A stretch of DNA of 64,000 bases from CAYPGT01 sp964512985 (GTDB lineage Bacteria; Cyanobacteriota; Vampirovibrionia; LMEP-6097): NCBI GenBank assembly GCA_964512985.1, contig CAZELI010000009.1, positions 7,778 through 71,777 of the forward strand, written 5' to 3'. Shown here piece after piece: positions 1 through 7,720 of this stretch. Numbering within the stretch: the stretch's first letter is position 1; every line of letters begins with the position of its first letter. Both the position numbers and the translations under genes were made by a program. The notes under the pieces are model-generated. The model saw only the letters and a program-made list of their open reading frames with translations, made no database searches and was not told where the DNA came from.

Positions 1-468
1 TTCAATCTTAATTTCACGAGATTCAGGCATAAGCGTGATATCGCCAGCATGAAGGATCTCAGGAATAGATTGAGCAAGACTGATAGCGCCAGATCTTCTT
101 AGTAAAGCTCTAACTCTAACGAATAATTCTGCAAGCTCAAAAGGCTTAGTAAGGTAGTCATCAGCTCCTGAGTCAAAACCAGTAACTTTATCCTCTGTTC
201 TGCTTAATGCTGTAAGCATAAGCACAGGGACTTCCTTAGTTCTGTCGTTTTGGCGAAGTCTTTGACAAGCTGTAAAGCCATCTAAATTAGGCATCATCAA
301 GTCAAGAATAATGAGCTGAGGGGGATTTTGTTGAATTAGTGCTAAGCCATCAATAGCATTATCACAAGATTCTACGGTATATCCTTGCATTTCTAGGTTA
401 GATGTAACTAACTCAAGGATTGCAGGATCATCATCAATTACAAATATTTTCTGTTGGTTTTCGTTCAT
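1..468 (-). CDS. OmpR-family response regulator, 3' end beyond window
   Basis: The minus strand reads from an ATG at 468 through position 1 without a stop (156 codons), so the gene is cut by the window edge. The N-terminus is a receiver domain: an acidic patch IDDDP near residues 10-14, a phospho-acceptor aspartate in the IILDLMMPNLDG stretch, an MLTA motif and a KPF lysine motif. The last ~30 residues look like the linker and the start of a winged-helix output domain, as in OmpR/PhoB regulators. Its role would be two-component transcriptional control. No partner histidine kinase is visible, and the target genes cannot be told from the sequence. Confidence 0.9.
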   Translation of the reverse strand, partial: MNENQQKIFVIDDDPAILELVTSNLEMQGYTVESCDNAIDGLALIQQNPPQLIILDLMMPNLDGFTACQRLRQNDRTKEVPVLMLTALSRTEDKVTGFDSGADDYLTKPFELAELFVRVRALLRRSGAISLAQSIPEILHAGDITLMPESREIKIE

Positions 469-478
469 AGTAAAGATT

Positions 479-508
479 ATTTTAGCAAGAAAATATTAAA
501 AATTGCAA
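479..508 (-). promoter_or_regulatory. Promoter of the response regulator
   Basis: On the minus strand a -35-like TTGCAA (503-508) and a -10 TAAAAT (479-484) are separated by 18 bp. The -10 is extended (TGC upstream). It lies 10 nt before the ATG at 468, so the leader would be only a few nucleotides. Confidence 0.6.
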
Positions 509-600
509 TACATAATAGGCGAATTGTTAAAATTTCATGTTTCCTTAAGATTTCGTGCTATTAGCCTATATTTTATTAAAATCCCGTTGGGGAGTAGAGT

Positions 601-640
601 GGGTGCCGCTTCGCGGCGTTTGCGCTGCGCGCAGCTTAAT
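601..640. repeat. GC-rich palindromic repeat, family C
   Basis: A GC-rich block between the response regulator and cdaA carries GCCGCTTCGCGGC and TTTGCGCTGCGCGCAGC. The same signature, in either orientation, recurs at 11146-11183, 47733-47813 and 58307-58368. It stands out sharply from the AT-rich surroundings. The rest of the 469-666 gap holds only the response-regulator promoter. Confidence 0.7.
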
Positions 641-666
641 GAAAACGATATTAGCCGTCCGCATTA

Positions 667-1563
667 TTAGTCTGATTCTATTTGAGGTTCTTCTACTTTG
701 TCACTTAAATTAGACTTTTCGGTCTTAAGAGTTTTAATACTGGCTATTATTTCATTAAGATACTTACCTACTTTACTGCTCTTTTTCTCGGTTTTGATTA
801 TTTCTGTATAGAACTCTTGTATACGTTTACGTATGGGTTCAGTTGAGGTATGGCTTGTTAATCTACCCTGCTCAGCCATAGACAATTCTCCTGTTTCTTC
901 AGATGCAACTAAGCATAAGGATTCTGTCACCTCGGTAAACCCAATCGCAGCGCGGTGTCTAGTGCCATACTGCCAATCAAGCTTAGGGTTTTCAGTCATG
1001 GGTAGTATTACCCCTGCAGCTATAATCGTGAATCCTTTAATGGTTACAGCACCGTCATGGAGTGGGGATTTGGGATTGAAGATACTTAATAGTAGTTCCT
1101 TACTTAAGGTAGCGTTGATAGTTTTACCAGGGTTAATATAGTACCTTTCTACCGCAGCTTTCTCTATCGCAATCAAACCTCCAAACTTATTGCGCTGAAG
1201 GCTTTCTAAAGCTTCAATAATTTCATTAGCAGCTTCACTAATAGTCTTCTTAGATTCAGCAATGTGCAAATAGTCTACTAGAGAGAGATTGCCACCAAGT
1301 TGCATCAGCACTCGTCTAAATTCAGGTGCAAAAATTACAATCAAACCGATAAGAATCGTTGGTGAAAATATTTCAATTAATCTTGTGATGATTGATAGTT
1401 TAAGGGTGTAGCAAATCAAAATTACAGGGCTAAGTAAAATTACACCTCTAAGAACTCTCTCAGCTTGGGTTCCACGGAAACGTTTATAAACCAAGAAAAT
1501 AAGCCAAGCAATTAATGCTAGCTGCAAAATCACACTAGTGATACTTAGAGGATTAAAATCCAA
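667..1563 (-). CDS. cdaA: Diadenylate cyclase CdaA (c-di-AMP synthase)
   Basis: Condenses two ATP into the second messenger c-di-AMP at the inner membrane. The first ~75 residues hold about three hydrophobic segments, followed by a DAC domain with both signature motifs: DGA at 170-172 and RHR at 202-204. The ~50-residue tail is rich in Lys and Glu; the protein (298 aa) is slightly longer than usual CdaA (~270 aa). The start shown is TTG at 1563. The frame stays open about 25 codons further upstream with no ATG/GTG, so the true N-terminus may be longer. No CdaR-like gene lies beside it. Confidence 0.92.
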   Translation of the reverse strand: MDFNPLSITSVILQLALIAWLIFLVYKRFRGTQAERVLRGVILLSPVILICYTLKLSIITRLIEIFSPTILIGLIVIFAPEFRRVLMQLGGNLSLVDYLHIAESKKTISEAANEIIEALESLQRNKFGGLIAIEKAAVERYYINPGKTINATLSKELLLSIFNPKSPLHDGAVTIKGFTIIAAGVILPMTENPKLDWQYGTRHRAAIGFTEVTESLCLVASEETGELSMAEQGRLTSHTSTEPIRKRIQEFYTEIIKTEKKSSKVGKYLNEIIASIKTLKTEKSNLSDKVEEPQIESD

Positions 1564-1687
1564 ATTAAAAGACTTATAGAGAAACTCTTTAAGATCAATA
1601 TAGTTTAAATTAATGCCGCTGTCGTCGATAATTACACGCCTCTTCTATATTATATTCTATGTCGATTATATGAATATTTACGGACTC

Positions 1688-1796
1688 GTCATCCTGAGGA
1701 GCAACCATAGGTTGCGACGTAAGGATCCACTACTACGAATAGTCTATTAATAAGAGTGGATCCTTACGGTCGGGCTTCGCCCTCCCTCAGGATGAC
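1688..1796. repeat. Palindromic repeat, family A (copy 1)
   Basis: An inverted pair of half-units begins CGTCATCCTGAGGAG and ends in its complement. Each half carries a small internal hairpin (GCAACC-ATA-GGTTGC left, GGGC-GAA-GCCC right) and an inner GTAAGGATCCACT arm. Further copies are at 9301, 25213, 29816, 50396, 51469 and 52730, plus a half copy inside ispG. It fills most of the cdaA-lysA gap. Confidence 0.85.
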
Positions 1797-1802
1797 ATAA
1801 CA

Positions 1803-3140
1803 CTACTTCAAATACTCTGGTAACCTATCATGCTTAACGATATCGTCTAAGTTTTCGCCTTGAATGATAATATTAGCTTCCCCGTTACGCACTAATACCA
1901 TAGTAGGTTTAGTCGCGCGGTTATAGTTAGATGCCATGCTGTAGTTATAAGCACCAGTCGAATAGACAGCCAGTAGATCACCCATCTCAGCTTTAGCTAG
2001 CTTAATATCCTTAATAAGCACATCTCCAGATTCACAATACTTACCTGCAACGCTTACTAGTTCTAAATCAGTTGCATTTACTTTACCGTTGATCTCCGCT
2101 GTGTAGCGAGCTCCGTACATTATTGGTCTAACGTTATCAGCCATACCACCATCGATAGCGATATATTTGCGGATGCCTTTTATGTCTTTGATATTACCAA
2201 TGCGATATATAGTAGTTCCTGCTGGTCCCACCATGCTTCTGCCCGGCTCAGTCAGTAAGCGCGGTTCCTTTAATCCAAGCTCTTTACAGTTAGCCTTCAC
2301 TGCTTCTGCGATAATTTGTGCCCAGTCTTCTATTTCTGGAGGATCATCATTCTCAGTGTATTTAATTCCTAGTCCACCACCTACATTTAGATCAGAGAAC
2401 TCTATGCCAAATTTATCCTTGATCTTCTTATAAGTAGTGAGTAGTACTTTACAAGTATCTTTATGAGGAATAGTTTCAAATATCTGTGAACCTATATGTG
2501 CATGTAGACCTCTAATCTTGATGTTTTTGCTAATCGCTAGAACCTTCTCTATGACAGTCTCTACTTCTTCTAGATTAAAACCAAACTTAGAATCAATGCT
2601 GCCAGTCTTAATATAGTCGTGAGTATGACATTCAATGCCTGGGGTGATTCTGATAATGATTTGTACTTGAGCTTGAGGATTATTGGTTAAATAGTTCTCG
2701 ATGTTTTGTAGATCATAATAGTTGTCTAGAATTATAGTTACTTTGTTTTCTATTGCCATCGCAATCTCTTGCGGGCTTTTATTATTGCCATGAAATATTA
2801 TTCTTTCACTAGGAAACTGCGCTGAGATAGCTGTATGTAATTCTCCTGCGCTAACTACGTCTAGTCCTAAGCCTTCCTGTTCCATGATCTTGCAGAGTGC
2901 CATGCAATTTAGAGCCTTGCTTGCATAAATCACCAGATGATTAGGATAGTGTTTCTGGAATGCTTGAGTGTAAGCCTGCGCGCGCTTACGAATAGTCTCT
3001 TCGCAGAGTATGTATAAAGGAGTACCAAACTTCTGTGCAAGGTCTTCTAGCTTGATATTAGCGATAGAGATTTCAGCTTTATCATTAACTGTATAGGTGA
3101 TGGGTCTTACTTGATTTAACCTAGATTGTGTCATAGTCAT
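1803..3140 (-). CDS. lysA: Diaminopimelate decarboxylase
   Basis: PLP enzyme of fold type III that decarboxylates meso-diaminopimelate to L-lysine, the last step of the DAP pathway; dapB lies 14 kb away in this window. The PLP-lysine motif YASKALN is at 72-78 (Lys75). The glycine loop GGGLGI, the phosphate/substrate motif EPGRSMVG, the active-site CESGD and the C-terminal STGAY/NYN segment are all present. Length (445 aa) is normal. Two ATGs lie close together (3140 and 3134). I keep the first because a TGCTAATAT extended -10 sits 7 nt upstream and would give a leaderless transcript starting there. Confidence 0.96.
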   Translation of the reverse strand: MTMTQSRLNQVRPITYTVNDKAEISIANIKLEDLAQKFGTPLYILCEETIRKRAQAYTQAFQKHYPNHLVIYASKALNCMALCKIMEQEGLGLDVVSAGELHTAISAQFPSERIIFHGNNKSPQEIAMAIENKVTIILDNYYDLQNIENYLTNNPQAQVQIIIRITPGIECHTHDYIKTGSIDSKFGFNLEEVETVIEKVLAISKNIKIRGLHAHIGSQIFETIPHKDTCKVLLTTYKKIKDKFGIEFSDLNVGGGLGIKYTENDDPPEIEDWAQIIAEAVKANCKELGLKEPRLLTEPGRSMVGPAGTTIYRIGNIKDIKGIRKYIAIDGGMADNVRPIMYGARYTAEINGKVNATDLELVSVAGKYCESGDVLIKDIKLAKAEMGDLLAVYSTGAYNYSMASNYNRATKPTMVLVRNGEANIIIQGENLDDIVKHDRLPEYLK

Positions 3141-3147
3141 GGCTGAA

Positions 3148-3153
3148 ATATTA
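3148..3153 (-). promoter_or_regulatory. -10 box of lysA (leaderless)
   Basis: Extended -10 TGC-TAATAT on the minus strand, 7 nt before the lysA ATG at 3140. Transcription would begin at about the start codon. Confidence 0.5.
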
Positions 3154-3169
3154 GCATTTTCTGCTAAGT

Positions 3170-5065
3170 TTAGCTTTCGGTTTGACTAGTTAAGGTTTTT
3201 TGTTTTACAAGCTTCAATAATTCAGGAAATATTTCATGTGCATTCCCTGGAAGATAAATATCTTTCTGCTCACCTTCGATAAGGAAATTAGGTTTTTGCC
3301 CAGCTAGGGCATTTCCAATGATTTTTATATTTGGATTAATGTTTCTTAAATAGGCAATAAAACCTCTATCATCATGACTGAGCCCAGTACAAACAATACA
3401 ATCTAGTTTACGTATCATGTCTTCATTTAAGTATTGCTTCATTTGATCTGCTGGTTTCATTATGATTGTATTTATTCCAGTTTTCTGATGAAGCAAATCA
3501 TGATTCTCTGTAAAAACAGGTAAAGGTTTGTTTATAGTAGTGGCTAAATCAGCTATAGCTTCATGAGCAAGAGTCGGATTCGTGAAATAAAATGATTCGT
3601 AGAATTCTTTTACTAAGTTCAAAACCTCTCCAGGCTTGTCCTTTAATCTAGTAGCAGCTTTTCCAAAATCTGCTGCTGTTTTTGCTCTTTCTCTGTTACC
3701 AGTAATTCTACTATTATAACCAGCTATATCATCAATTCCAGCTGCTACAGAAATACCAGCACCAGTATAGATTGTAATTGATTTGTTAGGATCAATAAGA
3801 TCATCAGCCAAATTATTTAAAATTTGATTAGCTGATAACTCGACATCTGAAGTTACTGATGGCTCGATAGATCTAGAGTTACGAGGCTGAGTAAAAAAAT
3901 ATCCGTTTTCAGGTCCAGAACCAACTTGTTGTTTCTCTGCAATTTCATGTTCTTCAAGAGTCCTTATCTTCCCTGAATCATCTTGCATAAAACCAATAGT
4001 TTCATTGCCATAATAAATTGTCACATATACACTACTATTACCAATTCCAGAGCTGATTTGCCCTGAATTGCTAACTCCATTCATACTATATGAGAATCTA
4101 GGAAAATGATAACGTTGATCCCATAGTGCTTGAGCAGCTTCAGAACCCCATTGCTGCTTATTTATCTCTTTCTGTTTTTTAGTTAATGTAGTAAATCCTA
4201 ATTGCATCTGCTGATGCTTAATGGCTTCTTGTGCTTGAGCTGAAACATGATTCTCGCTCAATTTGATTTGACCGTAATGCTCCGCTAATAATTTAGGCGT
4301 AACATCATATTCAGGATAGACTTGTGTGGTTTCATTTTTTAGAGTATAGCCTGGACTAATAATCAAACTATTTTTACCGTCATAATAAATATGAGTCATT
4401 GGAATTTTACTTGCATCACGAATGCATTCGGATTGTAAATTCATAGAATATTCTTGACCAGTAAAATGACTTGCTGATATAACGGTTTCTACACCATTGT
4501 TTTGTGCTTTAGTTTTAAATTCTAGATTTTTTTGAGCTAAGGTTTGTTCAATAGCTTCTCGTGTGTTTTTGCTATTCTGCTTGAATTCTTCGATAGGTCC
4601 GTCAGAAGCATCATTACGTTCACCTTTTGAGCGTTCTGTCGAACCAGCTACAACATAGTCAATGTGAATTTTTTCATTTTGCTCTTGGGCAAGGCGTATT
4701 AAATAGTTTAAATTATTAAAGAAGCTATCCATTTTCTCTGATAATTTATTACCTGTTTGCTTAGTAGAATTGGTGCCAATCAAGCTGAGTTCCCATAAGT
4801 GAAATGTCATATGACTGTGGACTGTCGAACCTAATCGAACTCTTAAAAATCCACCCGTACAACTTTGAGCGATTGTTGTATAACTTGGCACTCCAATATT
4901 TCCTTGATCGAGAGATTTAATGATTGTATCTTCTGCTGTATAGCCACCCACTATATTGGGATCTTGAATATATCTGGCATGTATTCTCGTGCTTCTCGGG
5001 TCTACACCAGGCAGTGAAATAAATTCTTTTTCGGTAACAAAACGAATATTTAAGCCATCTTGCAT
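3170..5065 (-). CDS. Large protein with C-terminal degenerate sirtuin-like domain
   Basis: A 631-residue protein of unknown role. The last ~200 residues resemble the Sir2/NAD-binding fold: ITIYTGAGIS at 430-439 matches the sirtuin GAGxS loop, FTENHDLLHQKTG at 518-530 matches the TQNIDxLH motif, and a late GNAHEIFPELL resembles the sirtuin C-terminal helix. The catalytic ELHG histidine is not visible (the equivalent stretch reads IIMKPAD) and the four zinc cysteines are absent, so deacetylase activity is doubtful. The ~420-residue N-terminal part, with SCTGGFLRVRLGS and HSHMTFHLWEL, matches no family I recognise. There is no signal peptide or membrane segment. It precedes lysA by 29 bp and has a TATTAT box 5 nt before its ATG. 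Confidence 0.6.
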   Translation of the reverse strand: MQDGLNIRFVTEKEFISLPGVDPRSTRIHARYIQDPNIVGGYTAEDTIIKSLDQGNIGVPSYTTIAQSCTGGFLRVRLGSTVHSHMTFHLWELSLIGTNSTKQTGNKLSEKMDSFFNNLNYLIRLAQEQNEKIHIDYVVAGSTERSKGERNDASDGPIEEFKQNSKNTREAIEQTLAQKNLEFKTKAQNNGVETVISASHFTGQEYSMNLQSECIRDASKIPMTHIYYDGKNSLIISPGYTLKNETTQVYPEYDVTPKLLAEHYGQIKLSENHVSAQAQEAIKHQQMQLGFTTLTKKQKEINKQQWGSEAAQALWDQRYHFPRFSYSMNGVSNSGQISSGIGNSSVYVTIYYGNETIGFMQDDSGKIRTLEEHEIAEKQQVGSGPENGYFFTQPRNSRSIEPSVTSDVELSANQILNNLADDLIDPNKSITIYTGAGISVAAGIDDIAGYNSRITGNRERAKTAADFGKAATRLKDKPGEVLNLVKEFYESFYFTNPTLAHEAIADLATTINKPLPVFTENHDLLHQKTGINTIIMKPADQMKQYLNEDMIRKLDCIVCTGLSHDDRGFIAYLRNINPNIKIIGNALAGQKPNFLIEGEQKDIYLPGNAHEIFPELLKLVKQKTLTSQTES

Positions 5066-5153
5066 GTCGGATAATACAACGTATTCATAGTAATTTATTT
5101 TACAAATACAGGTGAATATACCTAATAGTCATTTGTTTCAATTATTAGCATTA

Positions 5154-5564
5154 CTACAAACAAAAACTATAATGACCATCATGAGAAATTGATAAATGTC
5201 CCTTAGAGATTATGTCCATGCCAATCAATATATCAAATTCTTTCGGACCAATAAACTCACTCACCTCAACTTCATTAAGAATATATCCATGAGTATCAAA
5301 TGGAAACAATAAGTCTACAAGATAGGTTTTTGTTACATGAGTACCACTTGGAGTGGAGAATTGTTTCATTCCTATTGGTTGAAGTCTAAGGTCTTTTACT
5401 ATGTTATTAGTTATGCAGGAATATGACGCTCCAGTGTCTAATAAAGCCGTATAGTTAACCACTCCGTGTGGATCTATTACAATCCTTTCGGGATCAATCA
5501 AAGGTAATCTCACACCAATATTTATATAAATGTGATTGGAAAATTTACCACTAAGACATGACAT
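5154..5564 (-). CDS. Retropepsin-like aspartic protease
   Basis: A 136-residue protein with the aspartyl-protease signature LLDTGAS (catalytic Asp43) and the later hydrophobic ILIGMDII element that pairs with it in retropepsin folds. Such single-lobe proteases act as dimers; bacterial members are mostly uncharacterised. No membrane segment is visible, so it is probably cytoplasmic. It overlaps the preceding gene (5551-5814) by 14 bp, which implies translational coupling and a functional pair. The cellular target cannot be inferred from the sequence. Confidence 0.75.
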   Translation of the reverse strand: MSCLSGKFSNHIYINIGVRLPLIDPERIVIDPHGVVNYTALLDTGASYSCITNNIVKDLRLQPIGMKQFSTPSGTHVTKTYLVDLLFPFDTHGYILNEVEVSEFIGPKEFDILIGMDIISKGHLSISHDGHYSFCL

Positions 5565-5814
5565 ATGAGAAAAAACCTAGATGAGAGTTTTGCATTGTAA
5601 TTTTTTGAATACTAAATTTATCATCTGTAAATTTGAGCTTTCCTGCTATATAAGCGTCTTTTACAGAATCAAAACAACCAATTATCTGAGTATCATAGAT
5701 CAAAGCATATTCATCAGAGTGATTTTGAATTAATTTAGGCAACTCTTGTAAAAAAAACTTGTAATTTTTTTGAATATACTCAGGAATATCTGCGTTAGTA
5801 GCTTGGGTTGACAT
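5551..5814 (-). CDS. Small protein coupled to the retropepsin-like protease
   Basis: An 87-residue protein. Its core reads YALIYDTQIIGCFDSVKDAY followed by a short KFTDDKFSIQKI strand. It resembles the small DUF5678-like proteins often found beside bacterial retropepsin-like genes (from memory, not verified). It overlaps the protease start by 14 bp. A TATGAT box lies 9 nt before the ATG. It could be the protease substrate, inhibitor or partner; nothing in the sequence decides. Confidence 0.6.
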   Translation of the reverse strand: MSTQATNADIPEYIQKNYKFFLQELPKLIQNHSDEYALIYDTQIIGCFDSVKDAYIAGKLKFTDDKFSIQKITMQNSHLGFFSYVMS

Positions 5815-5899
5815 TCTATTTAAATCATAACATGAGTTTTACTTGATTTATATCTAGATTACTAAGCTATAGCTGCTAAAATGCTATGTGGTTAAATAA

Positions 5900-7522
5900 A
5901 TGAAAATCGCACTTGCACAAATTAATCCCATAATTGGAGCTATAGAGCATAACTTCAAGCTTATTCTTAAGCAAGTTGAAGATGCGAAGAAAAACAAAGC
6001 TAACCTGATTATATTTCCTGAGCTTTCATTACTTGGTTATCCACCGAAGGATTTGATACTCAAGCATGGTCTCATAGAAATGCAAGATCATTATATTCAA
6101 GAACTTGCTTTATATAGCGATAAAGAGTTTGGCATTATTGTTGGCGGTATTTCTCTCAATACTAGCTTCGGTAAGAAATTCTATAATTCACTTTTTTGTT
6201 TGGCTGATGGACAGTTAGTTCAGACTGCTCATAAAACTTTATTACCCAGTTATGATGTGTTTGACGAATGGCGTTACTTCGAACCTGCGAAAGAAGTCTC
6301 AGTGTGGGATTTTAATGGTAAGAAGATTGGTCTTAGTATCTGTGAGGATATTTGGATAGAGGCATATCCTAATCTTTATAATCGTAATCCTATAGAGGAT
6401 CTTATCGCGAAGAAAGCAGATCTGGTAATCAATGCTTCTGCTTCTCCATATAGCTATGGTAAGGCTAAGATTCGTGAAGACCTGATGAAGACCTTAATCT
6501 CAAGGTATAAAGTTCCTATTCTTTATGTAAATCAAGTTGGCGCGAATGATCAGCTGATCTTTGATGGTGCTTCTATGGTTCTTGATAGCAAAGGAAGTCT
6601 TGTGGTGAAAGCTAAACAATTCTCTCCTGATCTCATTTATATCGATAGTGAAGTTTTAGCTAAGGAAAATCCCAATGATAGCTATTCAGAAGCTCATATC
6701 TCTGAAATAGAACAAGCCTTAGTTCTAGGAATAAAAGACTATGTTCAAAAATGTGGATTTTCTAAGGTTGTCTTGGGACTCTCTGGTGGAGTGGATTCTG
6801 CACTAGTAGCTTACTTGGCGGAAAAAGCCTTGGGTGCGAAGAATGTTTATGCTTATATGCTGCCTTCAGAGTTTACTAGTGAAGAGAGTTTAACTGATGC
6901 TAAAGAACTTGCTAAGAACCTTGGGATTCACTACGAAATAATTACTATTAAAGATTTACATGAGACTATGCGTAAGCTTATCTCTGACCTGAGTCCTTTA
7001 GCAGATGAGAATCTTCAACCGAGATTAAGAGCAAATATACTTATGGCTAAGGCTAACTCTCTTAATGCAATGCTGCTTGCTACTGGAAATAAGTCAGAGA
7101 TTGCGGTTGGATACTCTACTCTTTATGGTGATAGTTGTGGTGCTTTAGCCGTCATAGGTGATCTATTAAAGACTAAGGTTTATGAATTAGTAAACTACAT
7201 TAATGAAAACAAGGAAGTTATTCCATCTAGTATTGTGAATAAGGCTCCTAGCGCTGAATTGAGACATAATCAAAAAGACAGTGACTCGCTTCCTGATTAT
7301 GAAGTATTAGATCAAATTATTAAGCTCTATGTTGAAGATCTAAGATCATTGAAAGCAATTATTGACCTGGGCTTTGATGCTGCCTTAGTTAAGAGGGTTC
7401 TTAATATGATTGATAGGGCAGAATATAAGCGTCAACAATGCCCGCCTATATTGAAAGTAGCTACTAAGGCTTTTGGTGTGGGGCGGAGAATGCCAGTGGC
7501 GCAAGGTTTCACGCATAAGTAG
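5900..7522 (+). CDS. nadE: Glutamine-dependent NAD+ synthetase
   Basis: Last step of NAD biosynthesis: amidation of deamido-NAD with ammonia from glutamine. The N-terminal carbon-nitrogen hydrolase (glutaminase) domain shows the Glu-Lys-Cys triad: FPELSLLGYPP (Glu41), HKTLLPSYDVFDE (Lys112) and SICEDIW (Cys148). The C-terminal synthetase domain has the ATP-pyrophosphatase P-loop SGGVDS at 295-300 and the TGNKSE...GYSTLYGD segment. At 540 aa it is the two-domain bacterial form. A TGCTAAAAT extended -10 lies 17 nt upstream of the ATG, leaving a leader of about 10 nt. Confidence 0.97.
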   Translation: MKIALAQINPIIGAIEHNFKLILKQVEDAKKNKANLIIFPELSLLGYPPKDLILKHGLIEMQDHYIQELALYSDKEFGIIVGGISLNTSFGKKFYNSLFCLADGQLVQTAHKTLLPSYDVFDEWRYFEPAKEVSVWDFNGKKIGLSICEDIWIEAYPNLYNRNPIEDLIAKKADLVINASASPYSYGKAKIREDLMKTLISRYKVPILYVNQVGANDQLIFDGASMVLDSKGSLVVKAKQFSPDLIYIDSEVLAKENPNDSYSEAHISEIEQALVLGIKDYVQKCGFSKVVLGLSGGVDSALVAYLAEKALGAKNVYAYMLPSEFTSEESLTDAKELAKNLGIHYEIITIKDLHETMRKLISDLSPLADENLQPRLRANILMAKANSLNAMLLATGNKSEIAVGYSTLYGDSCGALAVIGDLLKTKVYELVNYINENKEVIPSSIVNKAPSAELRHNQKDSDSLPDYEVLDQIIKLYVEDLRSLKAIIDLGFDAALVKRVLNMIDRAEYKRQQCPPILKVATKAFGVGRRMPVAQGFTHK

Positions 7523-7551
7523 TATTCTTGAAATTAAAAAGACTTAAACTC

Positions 7552-7658
7552 CGTCATTGCGAGCCGCGAAGCGGCGTAGCAATCTAGTCGAAAGTTACAA
7601 TATTAGATTTATGACTGGATCCCGACGTCGTCCACTTCGTGGACTCCTCGGGATGACG
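7552..7658. repeat. Palindromic repeat, families B/A hybrid
   Basis: The left half is the CGTCATTGCGAG type with a GCCGC-GAA-GCGGC tip and an AGCAATCT inner arm. The right half, read on the minus strand, is CGTCATCCCGAGGAG with a CCACG-AAG-TGG tip. Two different half-units are therefore joined. It sits between nadE and gpmI. Confidence 0.7.
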
Positions 7659-7705
7659 GATTGGTGATATCACTTTGAGTTGGAACTAACAATTAATCAA
7701 AATGC

Positions 7706-7711
7706 TAAAAT
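7706..7711 (+). promoter_or_regulatory. -10 box of gpmI (leaderless)
   Basis: ATGC-TAAAAT ends 9 nt before the gpmI ATG. No Shine-Dalgarno sequence lies between them. Confidence 0.55.
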
Positions 7712-7720
7712 GATCTCTGC

